From: Bradyrhizobium sp. SZCCT0148 | GTDB taxonomy: Bacteria; Pseudomonadota; Alphaproteobacteria; Rhizobiales; Xanthobacteraceae | Reading direction: 5' to 3' | Length of the DNA: 64,000 nt | NCBI RefSeq assembly: GCF_018129985.1 | Contig: NZ_JAFCKT010000007.1 | Coordinates: 186,001-250,000, forward strand | Part shown: piece after piece, positions 54,010 through 62,543 of the stretch | How positions within the stretch are numbered: the stretch's first letter is position 1 | How the letters are laid out: the number at the start of each line of letters is the position of its first letter | Notes under the pieces: generated by a model | What the model was told of the DNA's origin: nothing | Database searches by the model: none | What the model saw: the letters and a program-made list of their open reading frames with translations, nothing else | Translations under genes and position numbers: made by a program

Positions 54010-54927
54010 ATGACAACCTACGCCGTCCACCACCAAACGATCTACCGCTACCGTCGGGCGGTGAAGCTCGGGCAGCACCAGCTGCTCTTCCGGCCACGCG
54101 ACAGCTATGACCAGCGCCTTTTGGACTGCCGGCTCGTGATCCGGCCCGAGCCTGCCGAGATCCGCTGGATTCACGACGTCTCGGGCAATTGCCTCACGTT
54201 GGTCGACTTCGACACCGTCAGCGACCAGCTCCAGTTCGACACCACCATCGAGCTCGACCATACGCCGGAGAATACGCCGGACTTCCGCATCGAGGACTAC
54301 GCCCGCGAGCATCCCTTCGCCTATGCCGACAGCGAGCTGCCAGATCTCGAACCCTATATGCGTCGCCATCATCCCGAGGACGTCGCGGTGGAGGAGTGGC
54401 TGGCCAAATTCGTGGCGGCGGACGGCCGGCGGCCCACGGGCCAATTGCTGATGACGCTCAACGAGGCCATTGCCGAAGGGTTCTCCTACCAGCGCAGGGT
54501 GCTGCGGGGAACGCAGACGCCCGCGGAAACGCTCGGACTGCAGCAGGGGACATGCCGCGATTTCGCGCTGCTGATGATGGAGGCGGCACGCGCGCTCGGC
54601 TTCGCCGCCAGATTCATCACCGGCTATGTCTACGTTGCCGATCGGGACGGGCCGGTGCGGCTCGGCGGCGGCTCGACCCACGCCTGGTGCTCGATTTACG
54701 TGCCCGGCTCGGGCTGGGTGGAGTTCGATCCGACCAACGGCATCGTCGGCAATCGCGACCTGATCCGGGTCGGCGTCGCCCGGACGCCGCAGCAGGCCAT
54801 CCCGCTCTGGGGCTCCTATTGGGGGGAACCCGAGGACGATCTCGGCATGGAAGTCTCGGTGAACGTGAAGACCGAGCGGGCTTCCCCGGCCGACCAGCCC
54901 GCCGCGACATCGTCAACGCAACGTTAA
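54010..54927 (+). CDS. Transglutaminase-like protein, Bac_transglu N-terminal type
   Basis: The 305-residue protein begins MTTYAVHHQTIYRYRRAVKL, the bacterial transglutaminase N-terminal domain. The core has the Cys in QQGTCRDFALLMMEAARALG, the His in GSTHAWCSIYVPGSGW and the Asp in EFDPTNGIVGN. All three triad residues are present. It resembles the divergent gene at 52925 only in the core, so they are not recent copies. Cytosolic; substrate unknown. Confidence 0.9.
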   Translation: MTTYAVHHQTIYRYRRAVKLGQHQLLFRPRDSYDQRLLDCRLVIRPEPAEIRWIHDVSGNCLTLVDFDTVSDQLQFDTTIELDHTPENTPDFRIEDYAREHPFAYADSELPDLEPYMRRHHPEDVAVEEWLAKFVAADGRRPTGQLLMTLNEAIAEGFSYQRRVLRGTQTPAETLGLQQGTCRDFALLMMEAARALGFAARFITGYVYVADRDGPVRLGGGSTHAWCSIYVPGSGWVEFDPTNGIVGNRDLIRVGVARTPQQAIPLWGSYWGEPEDDLGMEVSVNVKTERASPADQPAATSSTQR

Positions 54928-55032
54928 CAATTTCGCGCAAATTGACGCGGCGCCCGAACGGCATTTTCCATCCTATGCGCTAGCATGCCCCACAGAACTC
55001 GGGCTCGGCCCGCGTGAACGGGGACGAGGGAC

Positions 55033-56196
55033 GTGGTCGATATCGCTCAGCAGGCAGCGATCCATCCGGCACCGGCAGCGGATGCCACGACGGCGCGCGT
55101 GCCGCTCACGGCGATCGACCCCGGCCAGTGGCGCGCCCTCGCGCAGCGGGCGATCGAGCCGAACGGATATTATCTGCCCGGCTGGGAGCTCGCCGTCAGC
55201 GCCACCGCGCGCGGTCGCACCGATGCCTCGGCATTGCCCGCATTCGACGGCTTGTCGACGCGATTGATCGGGCTGATGCCGGTGATTCCGCTGTGGCGCT
55301 CCTTCAAGATTCCCCTGCCCGCGCTGGTGAGCGCGCATCCCTACGGCACGCTCTGCAGCCCGCTGATCGATCGCGATGCCCCGATCGAGGCGGCCACGCA
55401 ACTGCTGCAGCAGGCCCGCGAGACCGGCGCGCATGCGCTGGTGCTCAACGACGTCGCGCTCGACGGAGCCGCGATGACTGCTTTGAAGCAGGTCCTGGAC
55501 CGCGACGGCCTGAAGCCGCGCGTGCTGTCCTCCTACGTCCGCGCCAGCCTCGATGCGACGCAGGATGACGAAACGCTGCTGCGCGAGGCGCTCGGCACCA
55601 AGAAGCTCAAGGAGCTGCGCCGACAGCGCCATCGGCTCGACGAGCACGGAGCCGTTGCGTTCGACGTCGCACGTCGGCCTGACGAGATCGGGCCCGCACT
55701 CGAGACATTCCTGAAGCTCGAAGCCAGCGGCTGGAAGGGCAAGCGCGGCACCGCGCTGGTCCAGCATGCGGGCGATGCGACCTTCATTCGCCGCGCCGTG
55801 CCGGCGCTGGCCGAGACCGCGCAGTGCGAAATCATCACGCTTCGCACCGGGACGACACCGGTGGCCGCCGGCATCGTGCTGCGCCACCAGAACCGCGCGT
55901 TCTTCTTCAAGCTCGGCATCGACGAGCGCTTTGCGAAATATTCCCCGGGCGTGCAGCTCACACTCGACTTGACGCGCCATCTCTGCGCCGATCCCGCCAT
56001 CGCCAGCGCGGACTCCACCGCGAGCGCCGACCATCCCATGATCAACCCGATCTGGCGCGGGCGCTTCGCGGTCGGCGACGTGCTGATCCCGCTGCGGCGA
56101 CACGATCCGGTCGTCGCGCTCATTCACGGCGCGCTGCTCGGCCGCAACGCCGCGCACGAGGCTGCGCGACGTGTGGTCCACCGGCTTCGCAGATAG
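55033..56196 (+). CDS. GNAT/FemAB-like acyltransferase (BioF2-like)
   Basis: The 387-residue protein uses a GTG start at 55033. The C-terminal GNAT-like half shows LRHQNRAFFFKLGIDERFAK, YSPGVQLTLDLTRHLC and DHPMINPIWRGRF, typical of the BioF2-like acetyltransferase family, and FLKLEASGWKGKRGTALVQH is a family hallmark. The N-terminal half has no clear domain. It probably transfers an acyl or aminoacyl group in envelope or polysaccharide metabolism (inference). It converges with the DsbA-like gene, eight bases apart. Confidence 0.85.
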   Translation: MVDIAQQAAIHPAPAADATTARVPLTAIDPGQWRALAQRAIEPNGYYLPGWELAVSATARGRTDASALPAFDGLSTRLIGLMPVIPLWRSFKIPLPALVSAHPYGTLCSPLIDRDAPIEAATQLLQQARETGAHALVLNDVALDGAAMTALKQVLDRDGLKPRVLSSYVRASLDATQDDETLLREALGTKKLKELRRQRHRLDEHGAVAFDVARRPDEIGPALETFLKLEASGWKGKRGTALVQHAGDATFIRRAVPALAETAQCEIITLRTGTTPVAAGIVLRHQNRAFFFKLGIDERFAKYSPGVQLTLDLTRHLCADPAIASADSTASADHPMINPIWRGRFAVGDVLIPLRRHDPVVALIHGALLGRNAAHEAARRVVHRLRR

Positions 56197-56203
56197 CCGA
56201 AGA

Positions 56204-56869
56204 CTACTCCGCCGCTTGCGCGTTGATCTCCGCCGAGACCTGGCGGATGGCGCGCGCCAGCAGGTTCGGATCCTGCGCGCCGGAGACGGCGTATTTCTGC
56301 GCGAACACATAGGTCGGCACGCCGGAGATGCCTTTCTCGGCGGCCTCCTGCGCATCCGCCGAGACGCGCGCGACGTCCTCGTCGCTGGCAAGGCGCTTGC
56401 GCACGTCCTCGGCGTCGAGGCCGACATCGGCCGCCGCCTGCACCAGCACGTTCACATCGGTGAGATCGCCGCCGTCGCGGAAATACAGCTCCATCAGGCG
56501 CTGCTTCATCTCGGGCGCCTTGCCGATCGCTTCCGCCCACAGGATCAGGCGATGGCAGTCGGTGGTGTTGGGCTGGCGCGCCACCAGCTCGGGCTTGTAG
56601 AGAAGGCCCTCCTCGCTCGCGGCCGCCACGACACGCCCCGCGATGCCCTTGTAGGCCTCGACCGAGCCGAATTTCTGCGTGAGATAGGCCTCGCGGCTGA
56701 TGCCCTCGCGCGGCACCCAGGGATTGAGAAAGAACGGGCGGAAATTGAGCTTGACCGGGACATCCGGCACGAGCGCCAGCGCGCTCTCGATCCGGTGTTT
56801 GCCGATATAGCACCAGGGGCACACCACGTCGGAGACGACGTCGATCTGGAGCGGTTTCAGCGTGCTCAT
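56204..56869 (-). CDS. DsbA family protein (FrnE / 2-hydroxychromene-2-carboxylate isomerase type)
   Basis: The 221-residue protein has a thioredoxin-fold domain with the CxxC active site in DVVCPWCYIGKHRIESAL and a helical insertion (AAEKGISGVPTYVFAQKYAV at the cis-Pro region). It has no signal peptide, so unlike DsbA it is cytosolic, as FrnE-type oxidoreductases are. It may catalyse disulfide exchange or an isomerisation. Good spacing: GGAGGC lies before the ATG. Confidence 0.92.
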   Translation of the reverse strand: MSTLKPLQIDVVSDVVCPWCYIGKHRIESALALVPDVPVKLNFRPFFLNPWVPREGISREAYLTQKFGSVEAYKGIAGRVVAAASEEGLLYKPELVARQPNTTDCHRLILWAEAIGKAPEMKQRLMELYFRDGGDLTDVNVLVQAAADVGLDAEDVRKRLASDEDVARVSADAQEAAEKGISGVPTYVFAQKYAVSGAQDPNLLARAIRQVSAEINAQAAE

Positions 56870-56938
56870 GTCAGGCGCCTCCTTCGGGCGATAAGGGTTC
56901 GTCGGAAGATAAGCCGAACCCGCTCCGAGGCAAGGGCG

Positions 56939-57760
56939 CTACGTCATGGCTGCTGCCATCTGCCTGAGCCGCTCCGCGGTGCGCTCGTCGGCCGGGAAGA
57001 AGGTTTCCAGCGCGAGCTCCGACAAGGTGATGTCGACGGGCGTGCCGAACACCATGGTGGTGGAGAAGAAGCTCAGGATTTCACCGCCGTGGCGTAGCTT
57101 GAACGGGATCGCGACGTTGTCGCTCGACAGCGGCCCCGCGCGCGCCGGAATCGGATAGGTCTTGAGATCGGTGTAGAGCTTGATCAATTCGGGATCGGCC
57201 GTCACCTCGCATTGGCGGTGCAGGCGCTCCAGAAGATGCCCGCACCACTCCGCAAGATTGACCGTGCGCGGCGCCAGCGCCTCCGGATGAAAGGCGAGCT
57301 TGAGCACGTTGAGGGGCTGGCCGAGCAGATGCTGCGGAATGCCCGCCAGCAGCGGCGCCACCATGCGGTTGGCGGAAACCAGGTTCCAGTGCCGGTCCAC
57401 CGCGAGCGCGGGATTGGGCTCATGTGCCCTAAGCACGAGATCGATCGCCTGGCGGGCAGATTTCAACGCCGGATCCTCCAGCTGGCGCTGCGGAAACGCC
57501 GGCGCGTAGCCGGCCGCGACCAGCAGCACGTTGCGTTCGCGCAAGGGTACGTCGAGACGCTCGGCGAGCCGCAGCACCATGTCGCGCGACGGCGCGGCGC
57601 GGCCGGTCTCGACGAAGCTGAGATGACGCGCGGAGATTTCGGCCTCGCCCGCGAGATCGAGCTGGCTCATGCGGCGGCGCTGCCGCCATTCGCGCAAATG
57701 GTCGCCGATGTGAACCGGCTGGCTGCGGTCGGCCTGTGCCGTGGATGCATGTGCGTTCAT
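56939..57760 (-). CDS. XRE regulator with MmyB-like ligand domain
   Basis: From the ATG at 57760 the protein has 273 residues. The N-terminal HTH (GDHLREWRQRRRMSQLDLAG, EAEISARHLSFVETGRAAPS) is of the XRE type, and the C-terminal part (NPALAVDRHWNLVSANRMVA, NLAEWCGHLLERLHRQC) matches the MmyB-like PAS-related domain that can bind lipids. It is probably a cytosolic repressor/activator of a neighbouring gene. It is divergent from the small gene at 57862. Ligand unknown. Confidence 0.92.
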   Translation of the reverse strand: MNAHASTAQADRSQPVHIGDHLREWRQRRRMSQLDLAGEAEISARHLSFVETGRAAPSRDMVLRLAERLDVPLRERNVLLVAAGYAPAFPQRQLEDPALKSARQAIDLVLRAHEPNPALAVDRHWNLVSANRMVAPLLAGIPQHLLGQPLNVLKLAFHPEALAPRTVNLAEWCGHLLERLHRQCEVTADPELIKLYTDLKTYPIPARAGPLSSDNVAIPFKLRHGGEILSFFSTTMVFGTPVDITLSELALETFFPADERTAERLRQMAAAMT

Positions 57761-57861
57761 GAGCAAAAACCTAGCATGCGAATTTCAGAGCTTCCATTAC
57801 CCCCGAGGTAATCGAAACCGATCCGGCACGGCGGCATCCTCAGTGGCAACAGGAGTTCGCC

Positions 57862-58092
57862 ATGATTGCTCTCGTGATCTACCGCGCCGTCGCCGACCAC
57901 GTCGTTCCCTTCGCCGTCACCCTGATCACCCGGATGCTGGCGCGCGGCCTCGACATGCCGGAGCCGCTGCTGCATTCGAGCGGCGACTATGTGGTCGCGC
58001 GGGTCACGGCCTTCGAGCACGGCGTCGGCAGAAACCTCTGTCCGTTCCGCCTCGCCCGCCTGCTCCGCGCCTGGTGGCGCGGATGGCGCTGA
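57862..58092 (+). CDS. Small hypothetical protein (76 aa)
   Basis: The ATG at 57862 follows CAGGAGTTCGCC. The 76-residue protein begins MIALVIYRAVADHVVPFAVT and then VARVTAFEHGVGRNLCPFRL, with a basic C-terminus (LARLLRAWWRGWR). It has a short hydrophobic segment but no clear membrane helix. No family recognised. It may be an operon partner of the membrane protein at 58131. Confidence 0.65.
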   Translation: MIALVIYRAVADHVVPFAVTLITRMLARGLDMPEPLLHSSGDYVVARVTAFEHGVGRNLCPFRLARLLRAWWRGWR

Positions 58093-58130
58093 GTTTCACC
58101 CCGAGCCCACCCCAACCACGGAGACCTCAA

Positions 58131-58529
58131 ATGATCGATGCATCTACCTTCCTGCGCCGCGCGCTGCTTGCCGATGCCGTTTTCAGCGGCGTCGCCGCCC
58201 TCGGCTTCACTCTCGGTGCCAGCACTTTTGCGACACTGTTCAATCTGCCGGAGGCGCTGCTGCGCGAGACCGGCCTGTTCCTGATCGCCTACGCCGCGCT
58301 GGTCGGCTGGCTGGCCTCGCGCGCCTCGGTGGCGAAGCCGCTGGTGTTGCTGGTCGTGGTCGGCAATGCGGCCTGGACGGTCGGCAGCATCGCGCTGCTG
58401 TTGTCGGGCGCGGTGTCGCCGAACCTCGCCGGTCAGTTGATGGTCGTGGCGCAGGCCATCGCCACCGGCGTGTTCGCCGAGCTGCAATATGTGGGGTTGC
58501 GGAGAAGCAGCACCGCTGCGGTCGCGTGA
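58131..58529 (+). CDS. Small membrane protein with four helices
   Basis: The 132-residue protein has four hydrophobic segments (VFSGVAALGFTLGASTFATL, LFLIAYAALVGWLASRA, PLVLLVVVGNAAWTVGSIAL, LMVVAQAIATGVFAELQYVG). No named domain is recognised. ACGGAGACCTCAA precedes the start. A degenerate copy of its 3' end, starting near MVVAQAIATGVFAELQ, occurs at 59436, so the region seems to have been duplicated. Location: inner membrane. Confidence 0.78.
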   Translation: MIDASTFLRRALLADAVFSGVAALGFTLGASTFATLFNLPEALLRETGLFLIAYAALVGWLASRASVAKPLVLLVVVGNAAWTVGSIALLLSGAVSPNLAGQLMVVAQAIATGVFAELQYVGLRRSSTAAVA

Positions 58530-58537
58530 TCCTGTTG

Positions 58538-58670
58538 TGTCCCGGACGCGCAGCAGCGCTCTTGCGCTGCGGCGCAGAGCCAGGACCCATGCCACACGGA
58601 TCGCTCGCGGATACGTGGGCCCTGGCTCAGCAGCGCACCGCTGAAGTCGCGCTGCGCTGCGTGAGGGCAC
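58538..58670. repeat. Intergenic palindromic repeat (family copy 2)
   Basis: Starts TGTCCCGG, like the element at 7846, and contains GCGCAGAGCCAGGACCCA and ACGTGGGCCCTGGCTCAGCA in mirror positions. It lies directly after the stop of the small membrane protein and is closely similar to the copy at 59533. Confidence 0.65.
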
Positions 58671-58744
58671 GAGGCCGCAATTGGATGCTTACCTGTTTCC
58701 ACAATCGTCGCTGCGCTCGCAATGACCGAATGTGCGGCACCGGT

Positions 58745-59300
58745 TTGCGCTCTCAATCCATCTTCATTGCAGACATATCCTCGCGTTCTCGCGGCGGATT
58801 TCGCCCGAGCTTTGCTGCCGTATTGCGCCCATGGATTGCCAAAGGGCGCAGGGAAGGCCGGGCGCCGGCGGCACCCGAGTCCGTGTACAAGGAAGATGCA
58901 CACGGGGTGGACTACAGGTGTTGCCGGTCGCCCGGCCTTCCCTGCGCGGATGGTTTTAACGGTGTCCTTCGTGCTCTCCTCGGGGAGCGTTGCACTATTG
59001 CCCCCGTCGCCTCGCAGTCGGTTGATGCGCGCACCGGTCGGCCGCTGCACCACTGCGAGCCTTGACGCCAGAACCCCGGGCGTCGGGACCACACGACTTC
59101 TCCGTCCGCGGACGGCCTGGCCTCAGCGCCCGGTGCTTGGTGTGCACACCCCGGACCATCGACCAAACCGCTGTGACCGCGCCGTGTCGTATGCGCATCG
59201 CCTGGGACTCACGGTTGCCCGCCCTGTCCCCAGACAAATTGCGCCGGCGCTACCGCGTCCACCGCACCCCGGCCCGCATCTCGTGACGATCGCGAAGCGC
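58745..59300. repeat. Gene-free block, probably a dispersed intergenic element
   Basis: About 550 bases with no gene that reads like a protein on either strand; all frames are low-complexity in composition. It contains mirrored stretches such as AGGGAAGGCCGGGCG facing CGCCCGGCCTTCCCTGC (about 58852 and 58929). Its wording resembles long non-coding intergenic elements that I recall from Bradyrhizobium genomes (recollection, unverified). No transposase or terminal repeat was found. Confidence 0.45.
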
Positions 59301-59435
59301 CCCTCTGGCAGGGCCAGGATGAGCCACCTATGCCATAAATCCGAAATTCGGAAAAGCGATATATTTTAACCGGGAGGGATTGACGGGTTCCAGGTGTTTT
59401 GCCCGACGCGTCGCCACGGCCTCGTCAAGCTATCG

Positions 59436-59690
59436 GATGGTGGAGGCGAAGACCATCGTCACCGGCGTGTCTGCCGAACTGCAATGTTGGATTGAGCAAG
59501 AGCGGGTGCGTGGTGGCGGCGTGAGGCCACTCTGTCCCGGAAGCGCTGCGACGCTTTCGGCGTTGCGGCGCGGAGCCGGACCCACGCAACACGGATCGCT
59601 CGCGGACACATGGGACCCGGTCCTGAAGCGCACCGCCGAAGAGACGCTGCGCCGCGTCTGGCAAGAGAGCCGAGCTAAGCTCGCGCGCGG
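59436..59690 (+). pseudogene. Decayed copy of the 3' end of the 58131 gene plus repeat copy 3
   Basis: From 59436 the sequence GATGGTGGAGGCGAAGACCA reads MVEAKTIVTGVSAELQC, matching MVVAQAIATGVFAELQY near the end of the protein at 58131-58529. The similarity continues beyond the stop into the palindromic repeat that begins at 59533, as it does at 58538. The start and middle of the gene are missing, so it is a truncated remnant. The segments lie about 1 kb apart. Confidence 0.7.
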
Positions 59691-60253
59691 CCGTTCGCCC
59701 TGGCAACGGCGTGACCGTTCAGCTTCCTCTTGTTGGCGGCCTTGGTCTTCGAACCCTTGTTCGAACCCTGAGCGGCTAACTTCTTGGCGGTGCGCGCCTT
59801 CACCTTGGCGGCTTCAGCCCGAGCCTCGGCGCGCAGCTTCTTGCGCTTCTTTTCGCACGACTCGCACTTGCAGCCGATCGGCTTCAGGTAGGCTTTGAAA
59901 TAGTCGGTGCCGTAATCGTAGTTGATCTCGTCGCCCGGCTCGATGTTCTTGATGGCGCGGATGAAGACCTTGCGCTCGCGCGGCCGGACGTCGGACTCGG
60001 CGTTGGGCCGGCAGGAATGGTTGATGTAGCGGGCGAGATTCTTGCGCACCGAACCGTCGATGGTCCAGCGGCCGTTGAGCTCGAAAAGGTATTTGTTCTC
60101 GATCTCGTCGTGCGCGGGAATCTTGGAGTCCAGAATCGGTCCGAAATAACGGATGATCCGGGTCCCCTTCTTGATCGGCATGGTGGCGAACAGGCCGAGT
60201 CCGGTCTTGGAGCGGCCGACCCGGTAGGATTTTCTGGAAGCGATGGCTGGCAT
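59675..60253 (-). CDS. SET-domain protein methyltransferase
   Basis: From the ATG at 60253 the protein has 192 residues. The SET core has YRVGRSKTGLGLFATMPIKK, NKYLFELNGRWTIDGSVRKN, the SAM-binding YINHSCRPNAES, and GDEINYDYGTDYF with the catalytic Tyr. A post-SET-like Cys cluster (CKCESCEKKRKK) follows, then a lysine/alanine-rich tail. SET proteins methylate lysines, in eukaryotes mostly of histones. The family is rare but known in bacteria. A histone-H1-like protein is encoded about 1 kb away. Confidence 0.9.
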   Translation of the reverse strand: MPAIASRKSYRVGRSKTGLGLFATMPIKKGTRIIRYFGPILDSKIPAHDEIENKYLFELNGRWTIDGSVRKNLARYINHSCRPNAESDVRPRERKVFIRAIKNIEPGDEINYDYGTDYFKAYLKPIGCKCESCEKKRKKLRAEARAEAAKVKARTAKKLAAQGSNKGSKTKAANKRKLNGHAVARANGRARA

Positions 60254-60413
60254 GATCAAGAGTATTGAGAAGCGCAAACGAGGCAAGAGACCTCAGGCGA
60301 AGCCGCTCTTCTAGAACGATTCCGTACCGCTGTCAGGTCCATCCCACGCCGGTTTGAACCTTGCCCACAATGAAGACGTCTGATGGGACGGAGTTCCCTG
60401 CAATGAAGACCTC

Positions 60414-61019
60414 ATGATGAACCGCATCACCCTAGGCCTGGCTGTCTTGCTGACGTGCGCCGGCCTGAACAGCGCGGGCGCCCAATCGGTGGGCAGCACC
60501 TACACCTCGACGGCCCCGAAGGATTGCCGTCAGGTCGGCAGGCCCAGCGAACTCGACGGCAGCACGACGCGGACATGCCCGGGCAAGGACGGCCTGACGG
60601 TGCTGATTGCTGAAGATGATCTTCGCGAAATCGTTTCGGTCGGCCGCAATCGCCGGCAAGCTGCCGAGGAACCGGCGGCCAAGACCTGGTTCGGCCCGTT
60701 CAATTCGTCGGAGACCACGATCGAATGGCGCGCCGTTGGCGCCAAGCCGTTCGCGATCATCCAGCGCTGGCACATCGCCGACAATGACGATCCCGACAAA
60801 AAAGGCCGGCCGAACACCAGGGCCATGCTGGTCGTGACCCGGTTGCCGCCGGGCCCGGTCTGTCACATCGCCTATGTCGATGCGATCGCCAACCCCACCG
60901 CCAACGAGCTCGCCCGCAAGGCCGCCGACGATGTCGCCCGCGGTTTCATGTGCGGCAAGGACGAGGTGAAGATCATCGGCACGCGCGGCCGCGCCGTCGA
61001 CCTTGCGACGATGCGCTAG
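60414..61019 (+). CDS. Exported hypothetical protein
   Basis: The 201-residue protein has a Sec signal (ITLGLAVLLTCAGLNSAGAQ). The mature part has DCRQVGRPSELDGSTTRTCP, AIIQRWHIADNDDPDKKGRP and VCHIAYVDAIANPTANELAR, with several Cys. It is probably periplasmic. It ends convergently with the H1-like gene: TAG on this strand and CTA on the other overlap in CTAG. No family recognised. Confidence 0.8.
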   Translation: MMNRITLGLAVLLTCAGLNSAGAQSVGSTYTSTAPKDCRQVGRPSELDGSTTRTCPGKDGLTVLIAEDDLREIVSVGRNRRQAAEEPAAKTWFGPFNSSETTIEWRAVGAKPFAIIQRWHIADNDDPDKKGRPNTRAMLVVTRLPPGPVCHIAYVDAIANPTANELARKAADDVARGFMCGKDEVKIIGTRGRAVDLATMR

Positions 61020-61666
61020 GCCTTCGCCTTGGCCCGCCGATAGCGGGCCAACAGCCGCTCGCCCTTGGCAGCGATGCGCCGGGCCGCTGCCACGGTCTTC
61101 GGGACCGGCTCGCCCCAGGCATGCGCCGACAAGGCGTGGCGGGTCGGCCGGCCCTTGGCATCGACCAAAGGCGGCAGCTTGGCGCGGCCATAGAATCGCA
61201 CGGCCCAGCTGCCTTTCCGCCGCATCTCCTGCGGCGTCATCTCCGACTCTGTCTTGGTAACACCGGGTCGCAAATGGGCGCCCTGCTTGCGCGCAAATGC
61301 CTTGCGGCCGGCCGCAGTCAGACCGCCGCGCGGATCCTTTTCGCGCACAGATGCGCTGCGTTTGCGGGAAGACCTGGCTTTCTTCTTCGCTGTGCGCTTG
61401 CGGGCCTTCTTTGCAGTTTTTCTGGCCGACTTTGTCTTCGACGATTTCGACGCCTTCGACTTGGAAGTCTTTTTCTTGGAGGCCTTCTTGGTGGTCTTCT
61501 TCGCTACCATGCGCATGTTGTCCACGAGGTTGGGATAACGGCGGCCGGCGCGTCGCGCGCGCGCCTTCGCCGCCGATTTCTGCGCGGGACTGAGGTGCTT
61601 GGAGGCTTTGCCTGCCCGCTTGCGGGGATTGGAGCGTTTCCAGGGCGCGCGTGATGTTTTTGCCAT
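61016..61666 (-). CDS. Histone-H1-like lysine-rich protein with DUF6321-like C-terminus
   Basis: The 216-residue protein begins MAKTSRAPWKRSNPRKRAGK. Residues 55-105 are almost only Lys, Ala, Ser, Thr and Arg (KKTTKKASKKKTSKSKASKS), like the tail of histone H1 or bacterial Hc1-type proteins. The last 100 residues (GLTAAGRKAFARKQGAHLRP, MRRKGSWAVRFYGRAKLPPL, RHALSAHAWGEPVPKTV) resemble DUF6321. It is probably a DNA-binding nucleoid protein. The strong lysine bias may make it a substrate for the nearby SET enzyme (inference). Confidence 0.8.
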   Translation of the reverse strand: MAKTSRAPWKRSNPRKRAGKASKHLSPAQKSAAKARARRAGRRYPNLVDNMRMVAKKTTKKASKKKTSKSKASKSSKTKSARKTAKKARKRTAKKKARSSRKRSASVREKDPRGGLTAAGRKAFARKQGAHLRPGVTKTESEMTPQEMRRKGSWAVRFYGRAKLPPLVDAKGRPTRHALSAHAWGEPVPKTVAAARRIAAKGERLLARYRRAKAKA

Positions 61667-61709
61667 GCGCCGTCAACGCTTCACCACGGCAAGAGTTGCG
61701 TATGCGGCG

Positions 61710-62438
61710 TCACGGACCGGGCGGCTTGCCCGCCATCGGCACCGTCAGCATCGCCTCGAGCAGCCGCTCCGCCGTCGTCCCCTCGGGCAGCCGCCCGAGG
61801 ATGTCCTCGAGCCGTCCGTCCAGCAGCAACGTGGTGAAGCCGTGCACCATCGACCAGGCCCGGGCGATCGCGGCGCCCTGGTTCAAGGTCAGCGCGTCGC
61901 CGCTGATCCGCTCCTGTCGCATCATGCCGATCGCATTCGCAAGCCCGGCGAAAGAAGCCTCGGCCGCCTCGTGCAGCGAAGGCCTCGAATAGTCCAGCCG
62001 CTCGGTGCGGAACATGATGCCGTACATGCCGGGATGGGCCTGCGCATAGGCGACATAGGCTTTGGGGCGCGCCAGCGCAGCTTCGAGCGGCGTGGTGGCG
62101 GCGTCGCATGACGACGCCATCGCCGCGTTGAACTGGCGGAAGCCGACGGCCGCGAGTTCGCTGAGCAGGCCGGTGAGATCGCCAAAATGATGGGTAGGTG
62201 CGGCATGCGAGACGCCCGCCTCGCGCGCCACCGCGCGCAAGGTGAGACCGGCGAGCCCGTCGCGCTCCAGCACCCGTTCGGCGGCCTCGAGCAGCGCCTC
62301 GCGCAGGGCGCCGTGATGATAGGGCGTCTCACTCTTGACGCTCGCCGCGCCGCGCTTCGGGCGCGATGCCGCAGTCGAACTCGTTCTGGGGGGACGCGTG
62401 CGTCGCGCCGTTTCGCTCTTGGTGTCGATCTTGGCCAT
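61710..62438 (-). CDS. TetR family transcriptional regulator
   Basis: The 242-residue protein starts at 62438 with a basic N-terminus (MAKIDTKSETARRTRPPRTS) and a TetR HTH (YHHGALREALLEAAERVLER, LTLRAVAREAGVSHAAPTHH). The C-terminal ligand domain is of the WHG type. It is divergent from the carotenoid-oxygenase gene, with a 19-base palindrome in the gap that is the likely operator for both. Ligand unknown. Confidence 0.93.
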   Translation of the reverse strand: MAKIDTKSETARRTRPPRTSSTAASRPKRGAASVKSETPYHHGALREALLEAAERVLERDGLAGLTLRAVAREAGVSHAAPTHHFGDLTGLLSELAAVGFRQFNAAMASSCDAATTPLEAALARPKAYVAYAQAHPGMYGIMFRTERLDYSRPSLHEAAEASFAGLANAIGMMRQERISGDALTLNQGAAIARAWSMVHGFTTLLLDGRLEDILGRLPEGTTAERLLEAMLTVPMAGKPPGP

Positions 62439-62510
62439 CCGCAAGATATATGACGCAATATTGACAGTGTAAAGATTTCGCTTGACGGACGCGACGATCG
62501 GCGATAATTG

Positions 62511-62529
62511 ATCTTTACGATGTAAAGAT
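62511..62529. promoter_or_regulatory. Palindromic operator of the TetR regulator
   Basis: ATCTTTACGATGTAAAGAT has perfect 8-bp arms around GAT. A third half-site GTAAAGAT lies at 62469-62476. It sits just before the GGGAGGG ribosome site of the oxygenase gene and 73 bases before the TetR start, so binding would block the oxygenase promoter. Confidence 0.82.
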
Positions 62530-62543
62530 GGGAGGGTTACGCC

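Noticed and set aside
58745..59369. Several 60-215 codon frames in the gene-free block
   Set aside because: They overlap each other on both strands, have no ribosome site and read as Arg/Pro-rich random sequence.
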